From contig RKSN01000001.1 in assembly GCA_005518185.1 (NCBI GenBank), forward strand, positions 124,001-188,000: a stretch of DNA of 64,000 nt. The letters run 5' to 3'. Shown here in pieces: positions 19,902 to 28,771 of this stretch. Within the stretch, counting starts at the first letter, position 1; the number at the start of each line of letters is the position of its first letter. A model generated the notes under the pieces. That model worked only from the letters and a program-made list of their open reading frames with translations. It searched no databases and had not been told where the DNA came from. The position numbers and the translations under genes were made by a program. The stretch is from Chakrabartia godavariana (GTDB lineage Bacteria > Pseudomonadota > Alphaproteobacteria > Sphingomonadales > Sphingomonadaceae).

Positions 19902-21437
19902 ATGGAGAGCTCAGAAACCCTTTTGGCGTCGGACTTCGCGACGCTGCCCGCCCTCGTCAAAGCCTTTGCCGCCGAACGGCCTGATGCGCCTGCTGTCGCG
20001 GACCCCGATGGCCGGATCAGCTGGCGCGAACTTGATGCCTATGCGGACCGGATTGCAGCGCGGCTGCAGGCGGATGGCGTCGGGCCGGGCCATGCGACGG
20101 CGATTGCCGGGCTCAATTCGGTCATGCAGGTCTGCGTCCTCATTGGCACGCTGCGGGCCGGTGCCATTGCCGGGCTGATTACCAATACCGCAACAGGCGA
20201 GCAGATGGCGGCGATGATCGTCGATTCGGGTGCCAACCATCTGTTCCTTGATGAAAAGGCGGCGGAGTCCTTGGCAGGGCAGAGCTTCGGCACGCCCAAG
20301 CGCATCTCGATGGATGGCGGCTCCTGGGGCGAACCGCTGCTAGACTGGATGGCGCCCGAGGGGACGCAGCCCGCACCGGTCGACATCACGCCCGACACCG
20401 GGTTCAACATCATCTATTCGAGCGGGACGACCGGCACGCCCAAGGGCATCGTGCACAGCCACGCCATGCGCTGGCAGCACATCCAGCGCGGCGTTGCGGC
20501 CTATGGTCCCAAGTCAGTGACGATCCTATCGACGCCGCTATATTCCAACACGACGATGGCGAGTTTCCTGCCGACCATGGGGTCCGGCGGGCAGGTTGTC
20601 CTCATGAAGAAGTTCGACACGCTCGGCTTCCTTCAGTTGGCGGAGCGCGAGCGCGCGACCAACACCATGCTGGTGCCCGTCCAGTATCGGCGCATCATGG
20701 CGCATCCCGATTTCGACAGCTTCGATCTGTCGAGCTTCGTGATGAAATACTGCACCAGTGCGCCTTTCGCGGCAGAGCTGAAGGCCGATATCCTGAAGCG
20801 CTGGCCGGGCGGGCTGGTCGAGATCTATGGCATGACGGAAGGGGGCTGCGCCTTCCTGCTCGTTGCGCATGAGTTTCCGGACAAGCTCCACACGGTCGGG
20901 CGGCCCGCGCCGGGCCATGTCGCCAAGGTCATCGATGAGGACGGCAATGAACTGCCGCCGGGTTCGGTCGGGGAGATTGTCGGCCGGTCGCCCGCGATGA
21001 TGACGGGATATAACAACCGTCAGGATGCGACCGACGCGATGAAGTGGTGGGATGCCGAGGGCAACCTCTATTACAAGCATGGCGATATCGGCCGGATCGA
21101 TGAGGACGGCTTCCTGACGCTGATGGACCGCGCCAAGGACATGATCATCTCCGGCGGGTTCAACATCTACCCGAGCGATCTGGAGGCGGTGCTGCTCAAG
21201 GACCCCGGCGTCATCGAGGCGGCCGTGATCGGCGCTCCGTCCGAGGAATGGGGCGAAACCCCGGTGGGCTTCGTCGTCCTGCGCGACGGTGTGGACCCCG
21301 ATGCCGTGCTGGCGACCGCCAATGCGCAGGTGGGCCGGACGCAGCGGCTCAACCGTCTGATCGTCACCGATGAGCTGCCGCGCAGCCCGATTGGCAAGGT
21401 GCTCAAGCGCGAATTGCGGGACCGTTTGACCGCGTAG
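19902..21437 (+). CDS. AMP-dependent acyl-CoA synthetase/ligase
   Basis: A 511-residue adenylate-forming enzyme that activates a carboxylic acid with ATP and joins it to CoA. The phosphate-binding loop reads IIYSSGTTGTPKGIVHSH, the AMP-binding motif EIYGMTEGG, and the hinge DRAKDMIISGGFNIYPSDLE. The catalytic lysine is in SPIGKVLKRELR. The chain length of the substrate cannot be read from sequence. It is monocistronic with a possible LiuR-like operator upstream. Confidence 0.9.
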   Translation: MESSETLLASDFATLPALVKAFAAERPDAPAVADPDGRISWRELDAYADRIAARLQADGVGPGHATAIAGLNSVMQVCVLIGTLRAGAIAGLITNTATGEQMAAMIVDSGANHLFLDEKAAESLAGQSFGTPKRISMDGGSWGEPLLDWMAPEGTQPAPVDITPDTGFNIIYSSGTTGTPKGIVHSHAMRWQHIQRGVAAYGPKSVTILSTPLYSNTTMASFLPTMGSGGQVVLMKKFDTLGFLQLAERERATNTMLVPVQYRRIMAHPDFDSFDLSSFVMKYCTSAPFAAELKADILKRWPGGLVEIYGMTEGGCAFLLVAHEFPDKLHTVGRPAPGHVAKVIDEDGNELPPGSVGEIVGRSPAMMTGYNNRQDATDAMKWWDAEGNLYYKHGDIGRIDEDGFLTLMDRAKDMIISGGFNIYPSDLEAVLLKDPGVIEAAVIGAPSEEWGETPVGFVVLRDGVDPDAVLATANAQVGRTQRLNRLIVTDELPRSPIGKVLKRELRDRLTA

Positions 21438-21450
21438 TGGACCGCTATCC

Positions 21451-21506
21451 GTTTTTGTCGAGCGCAGTCGAGACACGTCCCTCGACGTCGCTCGGGACGA
21501 ACGGGC
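21451..21506. repeat. Inverted repeat, 'GTCGAG...CTCGAC...GGGACGAACGGG' family
   Basis: A hairpin-forming segment with arms GTCGAGCG / CGCTCGG and the end GGACGAACGGGC. It is related to 747-813 and lies between the convergent ends of the acyl-CoA ligase and the N-formylglutamate amidohydrolase. Confidence 0.65.
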
Positions 21507-21518
21507 AAAATCGGAGTG

Positions 21519-22238
21519 CTAGACCGAAATCGCTGCAATCACTGGTGCGAGCACATCGCACCAGCGCTCCACGCCTGCCGAATCAATGATCAGGTCCTGC
21601 CGCATCTCGATGCCGAGATAGGCGGTGCCGGTGTCTTCCCCATGGCGGTTCATCGTCGCGTTGAGGAGCTTGCCCGAATAGGGCTGCTGGTCGCCGACGC
21701 AGACACCCGTCCGTTCGAGCAGCGGGATCGCAAGGCGCGCGGCGCGCTCATCCTGATTGTAGAGGATGCCGACTTCCCATGGCCGCGCTTCCTCGGGTTT
21801 GGTCGCGAGCTGCGGGGTGAAGCTGTGGAGCGAAATGAGCAGGCGCGGGAGCTGCGTTGCCATCTGGGCCTCGATCCGCGCGTGATAGGGCCGCCAATAG
21901 CGGTGGATGCGGGCCAGACGTGCGTCATGGTCGATCGCATTGCCGGGAATGGCATGGCCATCGCTCGCGATCGGGATGATGTGCGGCGCATCGTCCTCGC
22001 GGTTGAGATCGACGACGAGCCGGGAGACATTGCCGAGGATGCCGGGACAGCCGAGCCGCGCGCACAAAGCGCGACCCAGTTCCGCCACGCCGATGTCGAT
22101 GGCGATATGTTCCGCCAGCAACTGGGGGGCGATGCCGAGATCGACATCGTCGGGCACACGGTTGGAGGCGTGGTCGGCGATCAGCAGAAAGGGGCTGTCA
22201 TGGGGGCCGGTGATGTCCAGCCAAGCGGTGTCGTCCAT
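21519..22238 (-). CDS. N-formylglutamate amidohydrolase family protein
   Basis: A 239-residue zinc amidohydrolase relative. The family motif LLIADHASNRVPDDV is at the N-terminus, with VVDLNREDDAP and RLLISLHSFTP after it. In histidine degradation such enzymes release formate from N-formylglutamate, but no hut genes are nearby, and this COG3931-type branch is often solitary. The start is the ATG before DDTAWLDITG, preceded by AGGATTTG; longer upstream frame lacks conserved sequence. Divergent from the next gene by 65 bases. Confidence 0.85.
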   Translation of the reverse strand: MDDTAWLDITGPHDSPFLLIADHASNRVPDDVDLGIAPQLLAEHIAIDIGVAELGRALCARLGCPGILGNVSRLVVDLNREDDAPHIIPIASDGHAIPGNAIDHDARLARIHRYWRPYHARIEAQMATQLPRLLISLHSFTPQLATKPEEARPWEVGILYNQDERAARLAIPLLERTGVCVGDQQPYSGKLLNATMNRHGEDTGTAYLGIEMRQDLIIDSAGVERWCDVLAPVIAAISV

Positions 22239-22303
22239 CAAATCCTGTTGCCCGCATCCTCCGGCAATGTCACCATCCTGCAGCACGAAGAACAGGGACC
22301 AGA

Positions 22304-24130
22304 ATGAAGTTTTCCAGACGCCAGACGCTTGCCGCCACCGCCCTTGTTCCTGCAGCGCCGCTCTGGGCCAAGAAGCGCAAGCCATCGATCCTGCTGCCCC
22401 CGCCCGATCCGTTCGAAGCGATCTCGGACAAGCTGCTTGCGCTGCTGCCCGATACGGCGACCTATAACGGGACGCCGGGTGCGCTCGCCGGGGGCGCGCT
22501 GGCGCGGCGGATGGATGATTATTCGCCTGCCGGAGAAGCCAAGATCCGCGCGGCCTATGCCGACGCCCAGACGCGGGTCGCCGCGATGCGCGTCAGCGGG
22601 GAACGCGCCGAGCTGCAGCGCGACGTTGTGGCAGCCACGCTGGAAAATGGCACGCGTTCCGCTGCCGTGCCTTATGGCAAGATCAATCCGTTCCACTTCG
22701 CCGGGCACGTGCCGTACATCGTCACACAGATTTACGGGCCGCATATCGACGGCCTCAACATCATGATGGAGCAGCAGTCGCTTCAGACGCCTGCCGCCGT
22801 CGATGCCTGGATCGAAAAGCTAGATGCCTTCCCGCAGGCCTTTGGCGGCGTTGTTGAGAAGATCCGCGCCGACCGGGCAGCCGGGTGCATCCCGCCGCGC
22901 ATCCTGATGGAAAAGACGCTGCCTGTTCTCGACGCGTTTCTCGTCGGGCCGGCTGCCAAACATCCGCTGATCCGCGCGCTGGACGAGGGAACGACCAAGG
23001 CCGGACTGGCCCGCCGCACGCGCCAGATGGCCTTGCGCCGCGCGATGACGGCGCTCGACAAGCGCGCCCGCCCCGCCTTTGCCCGTCTGCGCGCCGAAAT
23101 CGCGGCGATGCTTCCCGAGGGCCGCGCCGATGCGGGGTTGTGGGCGCAGCCGCAGGGGGAGGCCCTTTACGCTGCGAATGTCCGCGCACTGGGCGACACC
23201 AAATTGGCACCTGACGAGATCCACGAGATCGGGATGAGCGAGGTCGCGCGGATCACGGCGCAGATGAATGGCCTTCTGGCGCAGCAGGGGATGACCGACG
23301 GGTCCATCGGTGCCCGCATGGCGGCGCTGGCGCGCGACCCGAAGAACCAGTTCCCCGACAGTGATGCCGGCCGGGCGGCTTTGCTCGACTATGTGCGGCA
23401 GAAGGTCCGCGACGCCGAAGCGCTTTACCCCAAGCTGCTGCCCGAGGATCTGATCCCCAAACAGGCGCTGGTGGTGAAGCGCGTGCCCCCCGCGACGCAG
23501 GATGGCGCGCCGGGCGGCTTTTACGACGGTCCCTCGCTCGATGGGTCGCGCCCCGGCACCTACTGGATCAACTTGCGCGACATGGCGGCCGTCGCGCGGT
23601 TCCGGCTGCCGACGCTCAGCTATCATGAGGGCGTGCCGGGCCACCACACGCAGGGGTCGGTCGCAACAGCCTTTGGAGAGGCGCCGCTTCTGATCCGCAT
23701 CGCCAGCTTCAACGCGTATCAGGAGGGCTGGGGCCTCTATGCGGAGCGGCTGATGGCGGACATGGGCGCTTATGCAGACGACCCGCTGGGTGATCTGGGG
23801 CGGCTGCAGGATGAACTGTTCCGCGCCGTCCGCCTGGTGGTCGACACGGGCCTCCACCACAAGCGCTGGACGCGTGAGCAGGCCATCCGGACGATGCAGG
23901 ACATCACCGGGATCGCCGATGTGCGCGTGATCGCCGAAGTGGAGCGCTATATGGCCTGGCCGGGACAGGCGCTTGGTTACAAGCTCGGCCAATTGCGCCT
24001 GCTCGATCTGCGCGAACGCTATCTGGCCAAGCGCGGCAAGGGGGCTGATCTGCGCGCCTTCCACGGAACCGTTCTGGAAGCCGGGGCGATGCCGCTTGAT
24101 CTCGTTGAACAGCGGCTTCGTCTCACTTAG
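22304..24130 (+). CDS. DUF885 family exported protein (metallopeptidase-like)
   Basis: A 608-residue protein beginning KFSRRQTLAATALVPAAPLWA, a probable twin-arginine signal. The DUF885 core carries the zinc-binding motif SYHEGVPGHHTQG and, further on, ASFNAYQEGWGLYAERLM, both resembling gluzincin metallopeptidases. It is probably periplasmic or membrane-attached and acts on peptides. Biological substrate unknown. RBS: GGGACCAGA. Confidence 0.88.
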   Translation: MKFSRRQTLAATALVPAAPLWAKKRKPSILLPPPDPFEAISDKLLALLPDTATYNGTPGALAGGALARRMDDYSPAGEAKIRAAYADAQTRVAAMRVSGERAELQRDVVAATLENGTRSAAVPYGKINPFHFAGHVPYIVTQIYGPHIDGLNIMMEQQSLQTPAAVDAWIEKLDAFPQAFGGVVEKIRADRAAGCIPPRILMEKTLPVLDAFLVGPAAKHPLIRALDEGTTKAGLARRTRQMALRRAMTALDKRARPAFARLRAEIAAMLPEGRADAGLWAQPQGEALYAANVRALGDTKLAPDEIHEIGMSEVARITAQMNGLLAQQGMTDGSIGARMAALARDPKNQFPDSDAGRAALLDYVRQKVRDAEALYPKLLPEDLIPKQALVVKRVPPATQDGAPGGFYDGPSLDGSRPGTYWINLRDMAAVARFRLPTLSYHEGVPGHHTQGSVATAFGEAPLLIRIASFNAYQEGWGLYAERLMADMGAYADDPLGDLGRLQDELFRAVRLVVDTGLHHKRWTREQAIRTMQDITGIADVRVIAEVERYMAWPGQALGYKLGQLRLLDLRERYLAKRGKGADLRAFHGTVLEAGAMPLDLVEQRLRLT

Positions 24131-24144
24131 ATGAAAATCGGTAT

Positions 24145-24163
24145 TGATATATTGTAACATTGA
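24145..24163. promoter_or_regulatory. Candidate Zur operator before the ZnuD-like receptor
   Basis: TGATATATTGTAACAT, an AT-rich imperfect palindrome in a GC-rich genome, lies about 40 bases before the receptor gene. It resembles the ATGTTATAACAT-type core known for Zur in several proteobacteria. Eight of twelve core positions are symmetrical. Confidence 0.35.
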
Positions 24164-24202
24164 CCATAAGCAGCGCCGCATCATCCAGCCGGAGAGTCTG
24201 CT

Positions 24203-26293
24203 TTGTTCCGTTCCCTTGTATCTGCCTTGGCCCTTTCCGCCGGTGTTCTGGCCACTGCCCCTGCCTGGGCGCAAGCGACGCCGGATGATCCGCAGCATGG
24301 AGACCATGGTGCGGAGGGCGACATCGTCATCACCGCAATCCTCGGCCGCAACCAGCAGGACGTGCTGTCAGGCACCTCGGTCCTGACTTCGACCGAACTG
24401 GCGCGCGATGTGCGCCCCACGATCGGTGAAACGCTGTCGCGGCAGGCCGGGGTGTCGGCCACGTCGTTTGGCCCCAATGCGTCGCGCCCGGTCCTGCGCG
24501 GCTTTCAGGGGGAGCGTGTGCGCATCCTCGCCGACGGGATTGGCAGCTTTGACGTCTCCAACACGAGTGTCGACCATGCGGTCGTCATCAACCCGCTGAC
24601 CGCCGACCGGATCGAGGTGCTGCGCGGACCGGCCTCGCTTCTGTTCGGGTCGTCGGCGATTGGCGGGGTGGTCAACGTGATCGACAGCCGCATCCCGCGC
24701 AACGTGCCCGATGAGGGTCTCCACGCCGACGGCAATCTGACCTACGGGTCCGCCGCCAATGAACGCTCGGCGGGCGGGCGGGTGGACGCCGCGCTGTCCG
24801 ACAAGTTCGTCATCCATTTCGATGGCACCTATTCCAAGACCGGCGATCAGGATGTCGGCGGCTTCCTGCTGGCGCCTGCCCTGCGCGCGACGGCGGCGGC
24901 CAGCGCGGACCCCGCCATTCGCGATCTTGCCACACTTGAAGGGACGCTGCCCAACAGCGCCGCCCGCATGTGGGAAGTCGCCGGGGGTGCCGCGCTGATC
25001 ACGGCGGACGGCAATCTGGGCTTTTCGGTGAGCCGCATCGGCAATCTCTACGGCGTGCCGGTCCGCTATTCGCTCGACCCTGCCGTCACGGCCGAGGAAG
25101 TCCGCCTCGACATGCACCAGACGCGCGTCGACGTGCGTGCGGAGATCAGCCCGGCCTCGGGCTTTCTGGAGGCGATCCGCTTCCGGGGCGGCTATGCCGA
25201 CTATAAGCACAACGAAATCAATGACACGGGCGCAATCGGCACCACCTTCCTCCACGATGGATGGGAAGGGCGGCTCGAACTTGTCCAGCGCGACCGTGGC
25301 GGCTGGAAGGGCGCGGTCGGCGGACAGTTCGTGCTGCGCAAGCTCAACATCATCGGCGACGAGAAATTCCTGCCCAAGAGCACGGGAAGCCAGTTCGGCC
25401 TGTTCACCGTCCAGTCGCTCGATCTGGGTCGCCTGCGGGCCGAAGCCGGTGCGCGTGTGGAGCGGACCAACGCCAGCGCCGTGGCGGACGCCCTTTTGGG
25501 CAACCCCGACCTGGATCGCAGCTTCACCTCCTATTCCGGCTCGATCGGCGGGGCTTATGAAATCGCCAGCGGCTGGCGTCTGGGCCTGAACGCGTCCTAC
25601 ACGCAGCGCGCGCCCTCGGCCGAAGAGCTCTTCTCCAACGGTCCGCATGCCGGGACGCAGGCGTTTGAGCTGGGCAATCCCGATTTCCAGAGGGAAATCT
25701 CAAAGGGGCTGGAACTGACGCTGCGCGGGAAAGGCCGTGGCTACAGTCTGTCGGCTTCGCTCTACCACAGCTGGTTCAACAACTTCATCTATGAACAGCC
25801 CGATGGCACTGTGCGCGACGATCTGCCGGTCTTCAACATCCAGCAGGACAAGGCGCGCTATTATGGGGCGGAGTTTGAAGGCTCGGTCACGCTGGGCCAG
25901 ATGGGTGATTTTGCGCTCAACCTCGATGGCGTGGGTGACTTCACCCATGCGACGATCCTGACCCCGGCAGGCAAGCAGGCCGCCCCGCGCATCCCCGCGC
26001 TGCGCCTTCTGGGCGGGCTGGAGGCGCAGTCCGACATGTTCGACGTCCGGGCGGAGACCGAATGGGTGGACGGGCAGCGCCGGATCGCCCCGTTCGAGAC
26101 CGCGACCAAGGGCTACACCATGGTCAATGCCAGCATCGCTTATCGGCCCTGGGGCAAGGATCGCGATGTCAGCCTGCTTTTGTCGGCGAACAACATCTTC
26201 GACGTAAATGCACGCCGCCATGCCAGCTTCCTGAAGGATTATGCTCCGCTTGCGGGTCGCGACCTGCGCGTGACGCTGCGGTTCGGCTTCTGA
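24203..26293 (+). CDS. TonB-dependent receptor, ZnuD-like
   Basis: A 696-residue outer-membrane receptor. Signal peptide: residues 1-23 (ending APAWAQA). The plug domain runs from about residue 45 to 150 with VITAILGRNQQDVLSGTSVL, SRPVLRGFQGERVRILADG and DRIEVLRGPASLLFGSSAIG. A beta-barrel follows, ending RDLRVTLRFGF with the usual terminal aromatic. The short plug and the GIGSFDVSNTSVDHAV region resemble the zinc receptor ZnuD of Neisseria. An acidic/His-rich stretch (DDPQHGDHGAEGD) near the N-terminus could bind zinc. Its stop abuts that of ispE with no gap. Confidence 0.88.
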   Translation: MFRSLVSALALSAGVLATAPAWAQATPDDPQHGDHGAEGDIVITAILGRNQQDVLSGTSVLTSTELARDVRPTIGETLSRQAGVSATSFGPNASRPVLRGFQGERVRILADGIGSFDVSNTSVDHAVVINPLTADRIEVLRGPASLLFGSSAIGGVVNVIDSRIPRNVPDEGLHADGNLTYGSAANERSAGGRVDAALSDKFVIHFDGTYSKTGDQDVGGFLLAPALRATAAASADPAIRDLATLEGTLPNSAARMWEVAGGAALITADGNLGFSVSRIGNLYGVPVRYSLDPAVTAEEVRLDMHQTRVDVRAEISPASGFLEAIRFRGGYADYKHNEINDTGAIGTTFLHDGWEGRLELVQRDRGGWKGAVGGQFVLRKLNIIGDEKFLPKSTGSQFGLFTVQSLDLGRLRAEAGARVERTNASAVADALLGNPDLDRSFTSYSGSIGGAYEIASGWRLGLNASYTQRAPSAEELFSNGPHAGTQAFELGNPDFQREISKGLELTLRGKGRGYSLSASLYHSWFNNFIYEQPDGTVRDDLPVFNIQQDKARYYGAEFEGSVTLGQMGDFALNLDGVGDFTHATILTPAGKQAAPRIPALRLLGGLEAQSDMFDVRAETEWVDGQRRIAPFETATKGYTMVNASIAYRPWGKDRDVSLLLSANNIFDVNARRHASFLKDYAPLAGRDLRVTLRFGF

Positions 26294-27112
26294 TCAGCGC
26301 AGCCGGGTCGCGCGCAGCCACCAGTCCGGGTGCGCGCGTCCCAGCGCTGTGGCCGCCGCATCGCGGGCCGTATCCGTCTCGAACAGCGCAAAGCATGTCG
26401 CGCCTGAGCCGGACATGCGGGACAGCGTGACGCCCGGCTGACCCCCGAGCGCGTCGAGCACATGCCCGATGTCAGGAACAAGCGCGCGCGCAGGCGCGGC
26501 GAGGTCGTTGCGCCCCTGCCGCCAGTTCTGCGCCTCGAGCGGCCCGCGATCGACACCATCCCATGCCTTAAACACCGGACCGGTCGGACAGGCCTTTCGC
26601 GGATTGACGAGCAGAAGCGGCATTCCCGCCAGGTGGAGATCTACCGGCGTCAGCTGCTCCCCCACGCCGGATCCGAAACAGGTCTGCGACAGGACGCAGG
26701 CGGGCACGTCAGCCCCAAGTCCGGCGGCAACGCCCATCGCGGCCCCGCTCTCAAGCCCCCACAGCGATGCGGCAAGGCGGAGCGCAGCGGCGGCATCGGC
26801 GGACCCGCCGCCAATGCCTGAGGCGATGGGCAGGTTCTTTTCCAGCGTCAGGTCAATTCCCGCATTGATGCCTTGTGCGGCCGCGAGCGCCCGCACGGCC
26901 CGCAGGACCAGATTATCCTCCCCCGCCGAAAGTTCGGCCCCGAACGGGCCACTGATGGTCAGGTGGACATCGGAGGCGGGGCGAGCGGAAAGGACATCGC
27001 CGTCTTCGGCAAAGGCGAACACTGTCTCAAGCGTATGATAGCCGTCGGCGCGCCGCTGACGCACGTGAAGCGCGAGGTTGATCTTGGCATAGGCGGTTTC
27101 GGTCAGGCGCAT
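26294..27112 (-). CDS. ispE: 4-diphosphocytidyl-2-C-methyl-D-erythritol kinase
   Basis: GHMP-family kinase of the MEP isoprenoid pathway, 272 residues. The N-terminal substrate motif is AYAKINLALHVRQRRADGYH, the ATP-binding loop IASGIGGGSADAAAALR, and the third motif RMSGSGATCFALFE. It is the last gene after the TPR gene. The stop TCA (minus) directly adjoins the stop TGA of the ZnuD-like gene, forming TGATCA. Confidence 0.95.
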   Translation of the reverse strand: MRLTETAYAKINLALHVRQRRADGYHTLETVFAFAEDGDVLSARPASDVHLTISGPFGAELSAGEDNLVLRAVRALAAAQGINAGIDLTLEKNLPIASGIGGGSADAAAALRLAASLWGLESGAAMGVAAGLGADVPACVLSQTCFGSGVGEQLTPVDLHLAGMPLLLVNPRKACPTGPVFKAWDGVDRGPLEAQNWRQGRNDLAAPARALVPDIGHVLDALGGQPGVTLSRMSGSGATCFALFETDTARDAAATALGRAHPDWWLRATRLR

Positions 27113-27118
27113 GGCGCG

Positions 27119-28771
27119 TCAGCGCGCGATGTTCTTGTCGGTCAGGCCCATGTCGATCTTGTCCTGAAGCCGCGTGGCGTCTTTGCCTTCGGTCAGGAGC
27201 AGCGCGGCCCGCCATGTGTAGCGCGCATCGATCTTGCGGCCGGCCCGCCAATAGGCATCGCCCAGATGTTCGCCGATCGTGGGCTCGACAGGTTCCAGAT
27301 CGACCGCCTTTTCCAGCGTTGAGACCGCCTTGTCATAGTCCCCGGAGAGGAAATAGGCCCAGCCCAGCGAGTCCGTGATGGCCGTGTCATCGGGCCGGAG
27401 GGTGCTGGCCTTTGCGATGAGGCGCAGCGCTTCGGGAATGTCCTCGCGCCGCTCCAGCATCGAATAGCCAAGAAAGTTGAGTGCGGTTGCCTGATCGGGG
27501 CCAAGCTCGACCGCCTTGCGGAGCGCCGAGCGTCCGCCTTCCCAATCGCCATGTTGCACCAGCGCGCTGCCCTTGAGCATATAGAGGCCCCAAGGTGCGG
27601 GAGCGCCGGTCTGATCGGGGGCGTCAATGGCAGCCTGATAGGCGGTTGCCGCCTCGGCCCGGCGGTCCAGCCGCCCGAGAAGGTCGCCCAGCCGGACATG
27701 GTCGGCCGCCCGCGTCGATCCGGCGGCAAGCGCGGTGGCCAGTGTGACGGCGTCTGCGCCCCGGCCGAGCCGCTCCAGAAGGGCGAGGCGGCTTTCATCG
27801 GCGAGCGGCATATAGGCGCTGCCCGTCCGGATGCCGTCCAGCGCAGCCAGAGCTTCGGTGTCGAGCCCATTGGCTGCGAGCGACTGTGCCGCGGCCAGTG
27901 CGACAAACGGGCTTTGCGGATCGAGAAACTGGGCATAGCGCGCCAGCGTCAGCGCAAAGGCGGCGGCGCGGTCGCGGACGAGATCGGATGCGAGGCTGGC
28001 GTAGAAAAAGGCCACGCCGCGCGTCGGCGTCTCAACAGCGCCGCCAATCGGCTTTCCGGCCGCGAGCAGTTCGCGCGCCAGCGCCATGGTCTGGTCACTG
28101 CCCTCAAGCATATCGAGGGCAGCGGCAGCGCGGCCCTTGCGCTGCAAGGTGGCGGCGCCGAGCAGGCGGGCAAAGCCCGGCCGTCCATCGGAAGGGACGA
28201 TCGATTTGATCAGCGCGATGCCCGCGTCGGGATTTCCGGCCGCCAGCTCGGCAAAGGCGCGCTGCTGGTTGACGAGGCCGACGCCGAGGCCCGATTTGCG
28301 CGCGCCGTCAAAAGCGGAAAGAGCCGCAGGCTGGCGCGCGGCGACCGCGATCCAGCCATTGAGGACGGGCAGCAGAAAGGCGAGGTTGCCATCGGCTTCG
28401 ATCCGTGCGGCCTGATCACGCGCACCTGAAATATCGCCGGTCTGCAACCGCTCGCCCAACAGGAGGAGGGGCACATCCGCCGGCAGCGCGCCTGCGGACT
28501 CAAGCTGTCGTGCGGCATCGAGCGCGAGCTTGCGGTCGCCATTCTCGATCGCCTGGCGCAGCGCCCGGTTGGCGATGACGGCATTGCCCGGTTCCGCGAT
28601 CAGCGCGGCGGAATAAGCGCGCAGCGCGGCATCGCCTGCGCCCGATGCATCGGCCGCCCGGGCCTGCATGTAGAGGTCCAGCGCCGACCGTTCCTGTTGC
28701 CGCGCGCTTGCAGGCGCGCAGGCAAACAGGGCCAGCGCCAGCGCGCTACATGTTCGGGTAATTGGGGCCAC
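27119..28771 (-). CDS. Exported TPR-repeat protein
   Basis: A 550-residue protein of helical repeats. The start is the GTG with an SD of GGAGG six bases upstream; it overlaps the end of the ETF-QO gene by 26 bases. An N-terminal signal (APITRTCSALALALFACAPASA) has a Cys that might be lipidated, but the lipobox is poor. At least six tetratricopeptide-like units are visible, including RTAEPGNAVIANRAL-type and NFLGYSMLERREDIPEALRL segments near residues 395-500. The role is probably as a scaffold. It is followed by ispE six bases on. Confidence 0.8.
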   Translation of the reverse strand: MAPITRTCSALALALFACAPASARQQERSALDLYMQARAADASGAGDAALRAYSAALIAEPGNAVIANRALRQAIENGDRKLALDAARQLESAGALPADVPLLLLGERLQTGDISGARDQAARIEADGNLAFLLPVLNGWIAVAARQPAALSAFDGARKSGLGVGLVNQQRAFAELAAGNPDAGIALIKSIVPSDGRPGFARLLGAATLQRKGRAAAALDMLEGSDQTMALARELLAAGKPIGGAVETPTRGVAFFYASLASDLVRDRAAAFALTLARYAQFLDPQSPFVALAAAQSLAANGLDTEALAALDGIRTGSAYMPLADESRLALLERLGRGADAVTLATALAAGSTRAADHVRLGDLLGRLDRRAEAATAYQAAIDAPDQTGAPAPWGLYMLKGSALVQHGDWEGGRSALRKAVELGPDQATALNFLGYSMLERREDIPEALRLIAKASTLRPDDTAITDSLGWAYFLSGDYDKAVSTLEKAVDLEPVEPTIGEHLGDAYWRAGRKIDARYTWRAALLLTEGKDATRLQDKIDMGLTDKNIAR

